DNA from: Streptomyces sp. CA-278952 | GTDB taxonomy: Bacteria; Actinomycetota; Actinomycetes; Streptomycetales; Streptomycetaceae | Assembly (NCBI RefSeq): GCF_028747205.1 | Contig: NZ_CP112880.1 | Coordinates: 5,146,001-5,210,000 of the forward strand | Reading direction: 5' to 3' | Length of the DNA stretch: 64,000 bases | Part shown: piece after piece, positions 27,671 through 36,686 of the stretch | How positions within the stretch are numbered: the first letter of the stretch is position 1 | Layout of the letters: each line of letters opens with the position of its first letter | Made by a program: the position numbers and the translations under genes | The notes under the pieces: generated by a model | Databases searched by the model: none | What the model was told of the DNA's origin: nothing | What the model saw: only the letters and a program-made list of their open reading frames with translations

Positions 27671-28660
27671 ATGGGAATGGTTACCCAGGCTCTGAACGAC
27701 TACCGATTGAGCGAGTCGGAGGCGGAGAAATTGGGCGAGTTATCCTCACTCGCCGCACGCTTATCGGACTCGATACCCATCGTCGTCTCGGGGCTCCTCA
27801 TGGACCTCCCCGGCGGAATGCGAAGAAGGGTCCTGGATTTCGCCTCGGACGTGGAATCCAACGGATACTGCATGCTGCGCGGCGTTTCGGTGGGAGAACT
27901 GCCGAAGACTCCGCAGGCACATGAGGCCCATGTCCTCGACGGCCACCCGACCAACGGAACCCTCCTGCTCGTCGCGGATCTCCTCGGCTCGCTGACCGGA
28001 TATCAGGACGAGAAATCGGGCGCGCTCTTCCACGACGTGCATCCCGTACGCGGCGAGGAAAGCCGAATAGAGAACAGTGGATCGGTCGCCTTCGACTTCC
28101 ACACCGAGAACGTGCACCACCCGCTCCGTCCCGACTACCTGGGCCTGCTCTGCCTGCGCCAGGACCACGAGCAGATCGCCGCGACCCGTGTCTCCTCCGT
28201 GCGCGACGCGCTGCCGCTGCTGACGGACGGCGAGGTGGCGGAGCTGCGGAAGCCGCAGTTCCACAGCCTCTACCCGACCTCGTTCACCCGGAACATCCCC
28301 GGCCCCCGCCCCTCGGCAGGCCCACACCCGGTGATCTTCGGCCCGGCCGGCCGCCCGTTCATGCGCTTCAACTCGCACAACACCGCGGGCGATCACCCGC
28401 GGGCGCGGGCCGCGCTGCGGGCCCTGGCCGCTGCGCTGGAGCGGGTCTGCCACGACCTGGTGCTCGCGCCGGGCGACCTCGTCGTCCTGGACAACCACGT
28501 CGTGGTCCACGGCCGCACCGCGTTCACCCCCCGCTACGACGGCCAGGACCGCTGGCTGCGCCGGTTCTACTCCCTGCGCAGCGCCCCGCTGTGGGCCCAG
28601 CGCATGATGCGGCACCCGCGCGTGCTGCCGGCGATGACGGACATCCGCGGGGTCGTCTGA
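27671..28660 (+). CDS. Fe(II)/2-oxoglutarate oxygenase, clavaminate synthase/AsnO/VioC-like
   Basis: 329 residues. The iron triad is visible: His144 and Glu146 in 'FDFHTENVHHPLRPDYLGLLCLR', and a distal His near 279 in 'VVLDNHVVVHGRTAF'. An Arg for 2-oxoglutarate follows in 'DRWLRRFYSLR'. HxE rather than HxD is typical of the group that hydroxylates free amino acids (AsnO, VioC, arginine/enduracididine hydroxylases) or clavaminate precursors. It is the first gene of a five-gene set with permeases, an oxidase and an aminotransferase, so beta-hydroxylation of an amino acid is a reasonable guess. The 5' part has lower GC than its neighbours. Confidence 0.85.
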   Translation: MGMVTQALNDYRLSESEAEKLGELSSLAARLSDSIPIVVSGLLMDLPGGMRRRVLDFASDVESNGYCMLRGVSVGELPKTPQAHEAHVLDGHPTNGTLLLVADLLGSLTGYQDEKSGALFHDVHPVRGEESRIENSGSVAFDFHTENVHHPLRPDYLGLLCLRQDHEQIAATRVSSVRDALPLLTDGEVAELRKPQFHSLYPTSFTRNIPGPRPSAGPHPVIFGPAGRPFMRFNSHNTAGDHPRARAALRALAAALERVCHDLVLAPGDLVVLDNHVVVHGRTAFTPRYDGQDRWLRRFYSLRSAPLWAQRMMRHPRVLPAMTDIRGVV

Positions 28661-28680
28661 CCCCGGCGGCGACAGGACCC

Positions 28681-28699
28681 GGCCCCGGGAGCCGGGGCC
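28681..28699. terminator. Hairpin between the oxygenase and permease genes
   Basis: GGCCCCGG (28681-28688) and CCGGGGCC (28692-28699) form a perfect 8-bp stem with loop GAG, 20 bases after the oxygenase stop. There is no T-run, so it may attenuate rather than fully end transcription into the downstream genes. Confidence 0.65.
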
Positions 28700-28720
28700 A
28701 CGTCACGTGAATGAGGAAGA

Positions 28721-29488
28721 GTGGAACTGTACGAAGTGCTTGGCCTGCTCGTGGCCGCGACAGCGGCCGGCTGGGTGGACGCGGTGGTCGGCGGTGGCGG
28801 GGTGCTGCTCATCCCGGTGCTCCTGCTGGCCTTTCCCGGGTATTCGCCCGCGGTGGCGCTGGGCACGAACAAGATCGCGGCGGTCATGGGCACCGCGACC
28901 GCCGCGTACATGTACCAGCGGCGCACCAAGCTCGACCGCTCGGTCCTGCTGCCCGCCGCCGGGCTCGCGGTCCCCTTCGGCGCACTCGGCGCGCTGTCCG
29001 CGTCGAGCGTTCCCACGAGCTATTTCCGGCCCGTCATCATGGGGCTGCTCATCACGGTGGCGCTCTTCGTGGCCTTCCGGCCGAGTTTCGGGGTTCAGCA
29101 GAGAGACATCGTGGTCACCCCGCGCCGCCGCAATGCGGCCATCCTCATCGCGGGAGTCGGCATCGGTTTCTACGACGGGGTATTCGGGCCCGGCGTCGGC
29201 ACCTTCCTCATCATCTCCTTCACCACGCTCCTCGCGACACAGTTCCTGGAGAGCGCGGCCATGGCGAAGGTGATCAACGCCTCCTCCAACCTGGGGGCCC
29301 TCGCGATCTTCGCCTGGCAGGGAAACGTCCTGTGGGCCCTCGGCCTGGGAATGGCCGTGGGTAACATCGCCGGCGCGATGATCGGGTCGCGCACCGCGAT
29401 GAAAAGAGGATCCGGATTCGTCCGGGTCGTTTTGGTCCTCGTGGTCACCGGGATGGTGGCCAAGATGGGATTCGATCAGTTCGCCTGA
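28721..29488 (+). CDS. TSUP (TauE/SafE) family membrane transporter
   Basis: 255 residues from GTG 28721 (GAGGAAGA upstream), with about eight membrane segments. The duplicated TSUP motif appears as 'GWVDAVVGGGGVLLIPVLLLAFPG...ALGTNKIAA' in the first half and 'GFYDGVFGPGVGTFLII...AKVINASSNLGA' in the second. Members export sulfonates, sulfite or organic acids. In this cluster it may export a product or import an organic acid; the specificity is unknown. Confidence 0.9.
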   Translation: MELYEVLGLLVAATAAGWVDAVVGGGGVLLIPVLLLAFPGYSPAVALGTNKIAAVMGTATAAYMYQRRTKLDRSVLLPAAGLAVPFGALGALSASSVPTSYFRPVIMGLLITVALFVAFRPSFGVQQRDIVVTPRRRNAAILIAGVGIGFYDGVFGPGVGTFLIISFTTLLATQFLESAAMAKVINASSNLGALAIFAWQGNVLWALGLGMAVGNIAGAMIGSRTAMKRGSGFVRVVLVLVVTGMVAKMGFDQFA

Positions 29489-29519
29489 CGGAAATTCATC
29501 CGACTACGGAAGAGGTTCC

Positions 29520-30617
29520 ATGGCAAGGGAATTATCCGGGCTGTTGACGCTGACCGATTACGAGCAGGCCGCAGCGTCCGTTCTCGACGCCGCTACCTGG
29601 GCGTACGTGGCGGGCGGCGCCGACACCCAGCTCACGGTCCGTGCCAACGCGGAGGCCTTCGACCGGGTCTGGCTGCGCCCCCGTGCCCTCGGCGGGACGG
29701 GCGTCAAACCCGACACCTCGGTGACCGTCCTCGGGCAGCGGCTGGCCCTGCCCGTCCTGCTCGCCCCGACCAGCCCGCAGCGCCTCCTCCACGAGGACGC
29801 CGAGATCGCGACCGCCCGCGCGGCCGAGTCGACGGGCACCGTATCGATCGTCAGCACCGACAGCCACTACGCCTTCCCCCAAGTGACCGGCGCGGTCGGC
29901 AGCGACAGCTGGTTCCAGCTCTACGCCTACCGGTCCCGCGACGACGTCGTCGCGACGATCGCCCTGGCGGAGGACGCCGGCGCGACCGCGCTCGTGGTCA
30001 CGGTCGACGCCAACTACGCGGCCCGCCGCATCAGCACCCGGCGCGCGGGCTTCCGCACCCCCGCGAACGTCGACTTCGGCAACCTGCGCGCGCTGGGCGT
30101 GCTCACCGGCGACATCCCGGACGGCGCGCGCATCGAGCGCCTGCCGCTGACCTGGGACGACCTGGAATGGATCCGGTCCCGTACGCGGTTGCCGATCGTG
30201 GTCAAGGGCATCCTGCGGGCCGAGGACGCCGAACGCTGCGTCGCCCTGGGCCTCGACGGCGTCATCGTCTCCAACCACGGCGGCCGCCAACTCGACGGCG
30301 CGGTCCCCAGCCTGTTCGCCCTGGAGCAGGTGGCGGCCGCGGTCGACGGCCGCGCCCTGGTCCTCATGGACGGCGGCATCCGCTCCGGCGTCCACGTCGT
30401 CAAGGCTCTCGCGTACGGCGCGGACGCGGTGTGCGTCGGCCGCCCCTACCTCTGGGGCCTCGGCCTGGCCGGACAGCAGGGAGTGGAAGCGGTCCTCGAC
30501 CTCCTCAGGGGCGAGATCGAGGACACGCTGCTCCAGCTCGGCGCGGACTCCGTCGCCGACATCGACGCCGGCTTCGCCGTCGACGCCCGCGGAACCACGA
30601 GCACGGCCGCACGCTGA
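29520..30617 (+). CDS. FMN-dependent alpha-hydroxy-acid oxidase/dehydrogenase
   Basis: 365 residues of the lactate/glycolate/mandelate oxidase family. The TIM barrel shows 'APTSPQRLLHEDAEIATARAA', 'WFQLYAYRSRDDV', the lysine strand 'LPIVVKGIL', catalytic His and Arg in 'SNHGGRQLD', and the FMN phosphate loop 'DGGIRSG...GRPYLWGL'. It oxidises an L-2-hydroxy acid to the 2-oxo acid. It resembles hydroxymandelate oxidases of glycopeptide pathways in general form. The adjacent aminotransferase would convert such an oxo acid to an amino acid, or the reverse. Confidence 0.92.
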   Translation: MARELSGLLTLTDYEQAAASVLDAATWAYVAGGADTQLTVRANAEAFDRVWLRPRALGGTGVKPDTSVTVLGQRLALPVLLAPTSPQRLLHEDAEIATARAAESTGTVSIVSTDSHYAFPQVTGAVGSDSWFQLYAYRSRDDVVATIALAEDAGATALVVTVDANYAARRISTRRAGFRTPANVDFGNLRALGVLTGDIPDGARIERLPLTWDDLEWIRSRTRLPIVVKGILRAEDAERCVALGLDGVIVSNHGGRQLDGAVPSLFALEQVAAAVDGRALVLMDGGIRSGVHVVKALAYGADAVCVGRPYLWGLGLAGQQGVEAVLDLLRGEIEDTLLQLGADSVADIDAGFAVDARGTTSTAAR

Positions 30618-30675
30618 GGCCCCCGGCCTCCCGAACCAGCCCTCCATACACGTCACTTGGCAAGGAGCTCTCTCA

Positions 30676-31818
30676 GTGACCGCTGCTGCTTCCGCGCCCT
30701 CCGCGACCGTCCACTTCTCGCGTGGCATCCCTCCGCTCGAAGCGATCCCATCCGCCGCCATCGCGGAGCTGACCGGTTCGATCCTCGCCTCCGAACCGGA
30801 CCGGGTCTTCCAGTACGCGCCCATCGGCCACCACACCGGTGACCGTGAACTCCGCGTCCAGCTTGGTGCGTTCCACGCCGTCGACCCCGACCGAGTGTTC
30901 GTCACCAACGGCTCGCTCCAGGCCCTCGACCTGCTCGCCGCCCATCTCCTCAAGAACGCACCCGGCAGGAAGGTCCTCGCGGAGGCGCCGACGTACGACC
31001 GCGCCGTCCAGATCTTCGAGCGGCACGGGGGGCAGGTGTCCGGGATACCGCTGCGGCACGACGGCCTCGACCTGGACGTCCTGCGCGAGCGCGTGCGTAC
31101 GGAGGTGCCCGCGTTCGTCTATGTCATCCCGGACTTCCAGAACCCCGCCGGGGTGACGACGAGCGAGGAGAAGCGGCGCGAACTGGTGCGGCTGTCAGCG
31201 GAGTTCGGATTCACGATTCTGGAGGACATCCCGTACCGGGAACTCCGCTTCGCCGGCACGGCCCCCACGCTCCTCGGTGAGCTCGCCGACTCCGTCGACG
31301 GTGCCCGGGTGCTCACCATCGGCTCGCTGAGCAAGGTCCTCAGCCCGGGACTGCGCGTCGGTTACGTCATCGGCGCACCCGGCACCCCGAGGGCCCTGGC
31401 GGCGCTCGCGGAGAGCACCTACCTCTCGCCCGCCCCGCTGCTCCAGGCGGTCGCGGCGCGGGCCTTCGCGAGCGGCCTGGTCCGGCGGAACATCGACGAG
31501 GTCCGGAACCTGCTGCGGCCGCGGCACGACACGGCGGTCGAGGCGGTGCGGAAGTCGCTCGGCGACGTCGCGCTGTGCGTGCCCGAGGGCGGCTACTACA
31601 TCAGCGTGCATCTGCCGGTACGGACCGCGGAGGAGAAGTTCCTCGCGGCGGCGGGCGCCGAGGGCATCGCCCTCACCCGCGGCTCGGCGTTCTACCCGGC
31701 GGACTCGGCACCGCCGTCCGGAACGGTGTTCCTCCGGCTGCCGTTCCAGACCCTGAGCGGCGAGGAGTTCGCCGAGGGCGTCGCACGGCTCGCCACGGTG
31801 GCGCAGCGGACGGAGTAG
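30676..31818 (+). CDS. PLP-dependent aminotransferase, class I/II (2-aminoadipate/MocR-like fold)
   Basis: 380 residues from GTG 30676 (AAGGAG upstream). It is a fold-type I aminotransferase with 'FVTNGSLQALDLLAAHL' (cofactor phosphate loop), 'VIPDFQNPAGVTTSEEKR' (Asn contacting PLP), 'ILEDIPYRELRF' (Asp), the Schiff-base Lys in 'SLSKVLSPGLRVGYV' and the C-terminal substrate Arg in 'VFLRLPF'. Without the GntR domain of MocR regulators, it is a free enzyme. With the oxidase upstream it forms a hydroxy acid to oxo acid to amino acid route. Confidence 0.9.
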   Translation: MTAAASAPSATVHFSRGIPPLEAIPSAAIAELTGSILASEPDRVFQYAPIGHHTGDRELRVQLGAFHAVDPDRVFVTNGSLQALDLLAAHLLKNAPGRKVLAEAPTYDRAVQIFERHGGQVSGIPLRHDGLDLDVLRERVRTEVPAFVYVIPDFQNPAGVTTSEEKRRELVRLSAEFGFTILEDIPYRELRFAGTAPTLLGELADSVDGARVLTIGSLSKVLSPGLRVGYVIGAPGTPRALAALAESTYLSPAPLLQAVAARAFASGLVRRNIDEVRNLLRPRHDTAVEAVRKSLGDVALCVPEGGYYISVHLPVRTAEEKFLAAAGAEGIALTRGSAFYPADSAPPSGTVFLRLPFQTLSGEEFAEGVARLATVAQRTE

Positions 31819-31829
31819 GAGCGGCGAGG

Positions 31830-33230
31830 ATGCCGCAACCGGGGGGACGAGGAGGGGAAAGGGACACGATGGCCACGGCCGAACAGGGCGCCGGGGACGG
31901 CACGGACGAGGCGCCCGGGCCGGATACGGGGACCCGCGCGGGGACCCGGGCCGCAGGCACCCCGGATGTGGCGACCGGGGATGCGGGGGCCCCGGGCGCA
32001 GGGGCCCCTGGCGGGGGCGCACAGGCTGTGTCCGGGCGGCGGGGGCTGCTGGCGGACGCCTCGCTCTCCGCCGTCCTCGCGGGCCTGATCACGGTCGTGG
32101 TCTCGTGCTCCGGCCCCCTCCTCGTGGTTCTCGCGGCAGCGTCCGCCGGCCACCTGACCGACGCGCAGACCGCGTCATGGGTGTGGGCGGCGTGCGTGGG
32201 CAGCGGTGTGACGTGTGCCGTTCTCAGCTGGTGGACCCGGATGCCGGTGATCACCGCGTTCTCGACGCCGGGTGCCGCGGTCCTCGTCGGCAGCCTCGGG
32301 GACTACACCTACCCGCAGGCCATCGGAGCCTTCCTGGTCAGCGGTCTCCTCATGGCGCTGGTCGGCCTGACGGGCGTCTTCGGCCGGGTCATGCGCCGCG
32401 TACCGCCCGGAATCGTGGCGGCCATGCTGGCGGGCGTGCTGTTCTCCTTCGGCGTCGACCTGTTCTCGGCGCTGGACGGCGCGCCTCTTCCGGTTCTGGC
32501 CGCCCTGGCCACCTACCTCGCGGTCAAGCAGCGATCGCCGAGATACGCGGTGGCCTGGGCCCTGCTGGCGGCCGTGGCCGCCACCTCCGTCGCCCCGGGC
32601 ATCCACGCCTCGTCCGTCGACGTCGGGCTGACCCTTCCCGTCTTCACGGCACCGGAGTTCAGCGTTTCGGCGTTCGTGGGCCTGGCCGTCCCGCTGGCCG
32701 TGGTGACGATGGCCTCGCAGAACGCGCCCGGGCTCGGAGTGCTGGCGGCCTGTGGCTACCGTCCGAACGACCGGCTGCTCATCACCGTGACCGGGCTCGC
32801 CTCGACGGTGCTCGCGCCACTGGGAGGCCACGCCGTCAACCTGGCGGCGATCACGGCGGCGATCAGCACGGGCGAAGAGGCCCACCGTGACCCGCGACGC
32901 CGTTACGTGGCCGGTCTGGCGTCCGGTGTCTTCTATCTGCTGGCGGGCGTCTGCGGAGCCGCCCTAGTCGGGCTGTTCACCGTGCTGCCGCCCGAGCTCA
33001 TCGCCGTCATCGCGGGGATCGCCCTGCTCGCCACGTTCTCCACGAGCCTCGCGCAGGCGGTGGCGGACGAGCAGGGCCGGGACGCGGCGGTGGTCACCTT
33101 CCTCACCACGGCCTCCGGTGTCACCCTCGGCGGCATCGGGTCCGCTTGCTGGGGACTCGTCCTGGGCCTGGTGACGCACCTGGCGCTCACCGCCAGGAGG
33201 CGGCGCGGCGCCCAGGAGGACGCGGCGTGA
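31830..33230 (+). CDS. BenE-family permease (benzoate/H+ symporter-like)
   Basis: 466 residues from ATG 31830 (AGGAG upstream); ATG 31869 is an alternative. A 70-residue Gly/Ala/Thr-rich cytoplasmic tail precedes about eleven membrane segments with the BenE features 'WWTRMPVITAFSTPGAAVLVGS', 'RRVPPGIVAAMLAGVLFSFG' and 'APLGGHAVNLAAITAAISTG'. BenE-type carriers import aromatic acids, but many members are uncharacterised. It ends the five-gene set and may bring in an aromatic or other organic acid used by the oxidase and aminotransferase. Confidence 0.88.
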   Translation: MPQPGGRGGERDTMATAEQGAGDGTDEAPGPDTGTRAGTRAAGTPDVATGDAGAPGAGAPGGGAQAVSGRRGLLADASLSAVLAGLITVVVSCSGPLLVVLAAASAGHLTDAQTASWVWAACVGSGVTCAVLSWWTRMPVITAFSTPGAAVLVGSLGDYTYPQAIGAFLVSGLLMALVGLTGVFGRVMRRVPPGIVAAMLAGVLFSFGVDLFSALDGAPLPVLAALATYLAVKQRSPRYAVAWALLAAVAATSVAPGIHASSVDVGLTLPVFTAPEFSVSAFVGLAVPLAVVTMASQNAPGLGVLAACGYRPNDRLLITVTGLASTVLAPLGGHAVNLAAITAAISTGEEAHRDPRRRYVAGLASGVFYLLAGVCGAALVGLFTVLPPELIAVIAGIALLATFSTSLAQAVADEQGRDAAVVTFLTTASGVTLGGIGSACWGLVLGLVTHLALTARRRRGAQEDAA

Positions 33231-33291
33231 ACGATCCGGTGGCGCGACGCCCAGGAGAGGCGGGGGCCACGGCCCGGAGGAGGTGCGGCGG

Positions 33292-34161
33292 TCACTCGCA
33301 GCCGACGCCGTCCCCGTCACGGTCCAAGTGCCGCCCGTAGCCCGGGTCCCCGGTCCGGATGGGCGCGGCGCCCGCGTTCCGTACGGCGGTGCAGTTCGCG
33401 TAGGAGACGCTGCCGCCACCACCCCCACCACCACGCGTACCGCTCCCGTCGGAGGAGGAGGAAGAGGAGGACTCGCCCCACGGCTCGCACCCCACGCCGT
33501 CGCCGTCGCGGTCCAGGTGGGGTGCGTAGCCGGGATCACCCTTCTCGACGGGAGCGGCCCCGGCGGCGCGTGCGGCGTCGCAGTTCTTGTAGTACGCGGG
33601 TGCCGGGTCCGTCGCCTCCGGGGCAGGGGTCGAGGCATTCGAGACGGGAGTCGGAGTCGTTTCAGGGGTGGCCGCGCCGACGGTGATGCGGACGACGGCG
33701 GTGGCGGCGGGGACCTCGGTGCCCTTCACGAGGACCTCGTACGTGAGCTCGTCCTCGCCGGCGTACCCGTCCCCGGCGGTGTAGGTGACCGTGGTCCCGG
33801 ACACCGATGCGGAACCGTGCTCGGGCTCGGTGTCGATGCTCAGGGTCAGTTCGGCGGGGTCGTAGGTGTGGAGCAGCGCGGCCCGGTCCCCGTTCTCCAG
33901 GGTGACGGAGTCGTTGTCGAGGACGTCCACGTCCAGGCTGTTGCCCACGTCCGTGCTCTGCTCGTCGTCCATGAGTGCCAGCGCCCGATCCACGGAGGCC
34001 GAAGAACCGGCCGACGCGGCGGCCTTCCCGCCCTGGGCGTCCGTGTTGCCGTCGTCGCCTCCGCACCCCGTCAGGATCAGCGCGAGCGCGCCCGCTCCGG
34101 CCGATATCCGTATGCGGAGGAACCCGTGCCTGGGCCGCCGTGACTGCTTCCTCGTCTGCAT
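33292..34161 (-). CDS. Excalibur calcium-binding lipoprotein
   Basis: 289 residues. The signal peptide ends with lipobox 'LILTGC' (Cys about 33). A 'DVDVLDNDSVTL...GDGYAGEDELTYEV' cadherin/Ig-like segment follows. Two excalibur repeats of about 37 residues each, containing 'YKNCDAARAAGAAP...HLDRDGDGVGCE' and 'YANCTAVRNAGAAP...HLDRDGDGVGCE', are separated by a Ser-then-Gly linker. The DxDxDG motif is an EF-hand-like calcium loop stapled by cysteines. The protein is anchored on the outer face of the membrane; its partner is unknown. Confidence 0.9.
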   Translation of the reverse strand: MQTRKQSRRPRHGFLRIRISAGAGALALILTGCGGDDGNTDAQGGKAAASAGSSASVDRALALMDDEQSTDVGNSLDVDVLDNDSVTLENGDRAALLHTYDPAELTLSIDTEPEHGSASVSGTTVTYTAGDGYAGEDELTYEVLVKGTEVPAATAVVRITVGAATPETTPTPVSNASTPAPEATDPAPAYYKNCDAARAAGAAPVEKGDPGYAPHLDRDGDGVGCEPWGESSSSSSSDGSGTRGGGGGGGSVSYANCTAVRNAGAAPIRTGDPGYGRHLDRDGDGVGCE

Positions 34162-34445
34162 GTGTTGCCCCCAAGGCCGAACTCTGTGCTGTGGAGCAGC
34201 CGATGCTCGCAGCGCGCCCGGGCTCGCATCAGGGGCATGTCGGAAGCGAAGCGGAATTGTGATGAGAGCGTGTACAAAGCGTGTAGGGGCGGTCGGAGGG
34301 AGACGTGGGAGGCGAGAGAAGAGCCGAGGTTCGGGAGCGAGAGAGCGAAGGGGCGAGGGAGCGAAGGGAGCGACGGGCAGGGTGACGGCAGCGGTCGGCG
34401 CCGACCACCCCCGGTCCTTCACGGCAAGCCACCACGGCGTCCCGT
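34162..34445. other. Divergent intergenic region with purine-rich tract
   Basis: This 284-base gap separates the excalibur lipoprotein and kinase genes, which read apart. Bases about 34290-34380 are strongly purine-rich on the plus strand, with repeated GGGAGCGA/GAGCGA-like units. No gene or clear promoter hexamers were recognised. Confidence 0.6.
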
Positions 34446-35453
34446 ATGAAGGACCGGCCGTCCGATATCGACGAAACCGTCCTGGCCGCCACCCTCGGGG
34501 CCTGGGGCATCGAACCCGTCCTGCTCACCCACGCCCCGGTCGCCTTCGGCGACCACCACTGGGTCGCGGCCGACGCGGAAGGACGGCAGACCTTCGTCAC
34601 GGTCGCCGACCTCGCGCACAAGCCGCACTGCGGACGGGATGCGGCCGGGGCGTGGACAGGTCTGAGCCGCGCCATGAACACGGCCGCGATGCTCGAATCC
34701 GCCCTCGGTGAAGCGGCGTCGGTGGCACCACTACGCACCGGCGGTGGCGGGACGCTGCTCCGCCTGACCGACCGGTACGCCGTGAGCGTCTTCCCGTACG
34801 TGGACGCGCCCGCCGGCCACTTCGGCCAAGTGCTGGACCCCGGGGCGCGAAGAATGCTGGTGGAGCGCCTGACCCAACTACACATCACGCGAGCCCCGTT
34901 GGCGACCCCAGTGCATGACCCGGCGTTGCCGGCTCGCGGGGTGATCGAAGTCGGCCTGGCCGATCCACAGCGTTTCCGCGCGGATGCGGGCCCGTACGCG
35001 CAACGGTGCCAAGCCCTGCTGGCAGCCAACTGCACAGCGCTGCACGCAGCGTTGGGCCGTTTCGACAGCAGCACGGCAAGGCTCACGTCCGAGGCGTCGA
35101 CCTCTCCCGCCACCGCCGCGGTGGTCACCCACGGCGAGCCCCACCCCGGCAACGTCCTGGACCCCGGAGGCCGTACCCTCCTGGTCGACTGGGACACCGT
35201 CGCTCTCGCACCGCCGGAGCGCGACCTCTGGCTCGCCACCGACGCCCCGGAGGACCTGTCCCGTTACGCCGAACTCACCGGCCACCGCCCGGACCCGGAG
35301 CTGCTCGCGTACTACGAACTCCGCTGGGCCCTGGACGACATGGCCGCCGCGCTCGACATCTTCGGCGCCCGGCACCCGGACACGGCCGACACGCGGCAGG
35401 CGTGGGAGGGCCTGGTCGACGCGGTGACCGCGCCGGCGGACGGTCGGCGCTAG
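34446..35453 (+). CDS. Aminoglycoside phosphotransferase-like kinase
   Basis: 335 residues. The kinase core has the Brenner motif 'VVTHGEPHPGNVLD' (catalytic His-Gly-Glu/Asp-x-His-Pro-Gly-Asn) near residue 226 and 'LLVDWDTVALAPPERDLW' (metal-binding Asp) near 245. The ATP loop is weak. Families with this motif phosphorylate antibiotics, choline or other small molecules, so resistance is only one possibility. Its TAG stop (35451-35453) is part of the CTAG target duplicated by the IS element, yet the same stop would exist without the insertion. Confidence 0.85.
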   Translation: MKDRPSDIDETVLAATLGAWGIEPVLLTHAPVAFGDHHWVAADAEGRQTFVTVADLAHKPHCGRDAAGAWTGLSRAMNTAAMLESALGEAASVAPLRTGGGGTLLRLTDRYAVSVFPYVDAPAGHFGQVLDPGARRMLVERLTQLHITRAPLATPVHDPALPARGVIEVGLADPQRFRADAGPYAQRCQALLAANCTALHAALGRFDSSTARLTSEASTSPATAAVVTHGEPHPGNVLDPGGRTLLVDWDTVALAPPERDLWLATDAPEDLSRYAELTGHRPDPELLAYYELRWALDDMAAALDIFGARHPDTADTRQAWEGLVDAVTAPADGRR

Positions 35454-35474
35454 GGCGCCTCTTTCGGATCATGG

Positions 35475-35810
35475 TTAGGCGGCATCCCACTCTGCTTGCA
35501 GCCAGCTGAGTTGCACCCCGCTGAGCGGCGGCTCAAAACCTGCAGGGAACATGAGCGTGAATGGCTGTGGCCACATGTATTCAAGCCCGTGCTCCTCACA
35601 GTGCAGAGCGATGAGATGCGGCCCCGCCCCGCAAGCCTCGCGCTGGTAGAAGCGGTCATGCGCCTGACAGAAGTAGGAGAACACCGCGCAGTCGTCCTCG
35701 TCAGTCGGCTCGTGGAAGCCGGGGTCCCGGACGATCAGTGTCACCGGTTCCTGACGGTTGAACCGGGGAATGGGCCGAGGATCGCGCCACAGCAGTCGAG
35801 GGGGAAGCAC
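35475..35810 (-). CDS. Passenger ORF of the IS element, unknown function
   Basis: 111 residues if started at GTG 35810, 31 bases after the transposase stop. The composition is normal for protein, with 'CAVFSYFCQAHDRFYQREACGAG' and 'LIALHCEEHGLEYMWPQPFTLMFP' rich in aromatic, Cys and His residues, but I recognise no family. No good ribosome site is seen, so the start is uncertain and the frame also runs open into the transposase region. Its stop sits immediately inside the left inverted repeat, which argues that it belongs to the element. Confidence 0.5.
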   Translation of the reverse strand: MLPPRLLWRDPRPIPRFNRQEPVTLIVRDPGFHEPTDEDDCAVFSYFCQAHDRFYQREACGAGPHLIALHCEEHGLEYMWPQPFTLMFPAGFEPPLSGVQLSWLQAEWDAA

Positions 35811-35841
35811 ACGATCATTCTGTGCCAAGGGCGGCTTCGAG

Positions 35842-36686
35842 TCAGCGCGCGGACCAGATGAAGATGCCCGCGAGGTGGAGTGCCGCCTGGTAGATGGTGG
35901 CGGTCTTGTCGTATCGGGTGGCCAGACCGCGCCACTGTTTGAGCTTGTTGATGCACCGCTCGACTGTGTTGCGCTGTTTGTAGGCGTCGCGGTCGAAGGC
36001 CGGTGGTCTGCCGCCATGGCTGCTGCGGCGTTTGCGGTTCGCGGCCTGGTCGGCGGGCTGTGGGATCACCGCCCGGACCCCGCGCCGGCGAAGATGAGCG
36101 CGGACCGCGCGGGACGAATACGCCTTGTCGGCCAGGACCACCTCCGGCGTGGTCCTGGGACGGCCGGTCGGCCGGGGCACCCGTAGCCGGGCCATTACCT
36201 GGGTGAACGCGGGTGCGTCACCTGCCTGGCCGGGCGTGAGAACGAAGGCGAGCGGCCGACAGCGGCTGTCCGCGGCAAGGTGGATCTTTGTGGTCAGCCC
36301 GCCGCGGGACCGTCCGAGGGCATGGTGGTCCGGCTCGTCGGCCGGGGCCCCTTTTGACGGGCCCCGGCAGCGTGCTGATGAGCTCGGACGACGGTGGAGT
36401 CGACCGCGACGACCCAGTCGAGGTCGCCTTCGGCGTCGGCCTGGGCCAGCAGGGCGGTGAAGACCTTCTCCCACGTGCCGTCGGTGGCCCACTTCCGCAG
36501 CCGGTTATGAGCGCCCTTCCATGATCCGAAGTGCTCGGGCAGGTCCATCCACGGCGTCCCGGTGCGGTACTTGAACGCGATCGCGTCGATCACCTGCCGG
36601 TGATCCCGCCACCGCCCGCCCCGCTTCGGAGTCCGGTCCGGCAGCAGCGGCTCGATCCTCGCCCATTGGGCGTCAGTCAACGACAC
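35842..36686 (-). CDS. IS5-family DDE transposase made by -1 frameshifting
   Basis: orfA runs from GTG 36686 to 36294 and orfB continues in the -1 frame to 35842. At the junction (about 36350) the minus strand reads CAAAAGGGG, containing the slippery heptamer A-AAG-GGG in the orfA frame; slipping gives AAA-GGG and leads into orfB. Catalytic residues lie in 'VVAVDSTVVRAH' (Asp), 'VVLADKAYSS' (Asp) and 'RNTVERCINKLKQWR' (Glu). orfA has the DUF4096-type N-terminus 'LTDAQWARIEPLLPDR'. The fused product would be about 280 residues, normal for IS427 types, so the element may be active. Confidence 0.88.

Noticed and set aside
34446..35453. Calling the APH-like kinase a specific antibiotic-resistance gene
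   Set aside because: Only the general kinase motifs are visible; many such proteins act on non-antibiotic substrates.
35842..36686. The transposase as a frameshifted pseudogene
   Set aside because: Two-frame organisation with an A-AAG-GGG slippery site at the overlap is the normal programmed arrangement in this IS group, and all three catalytic acids are present.
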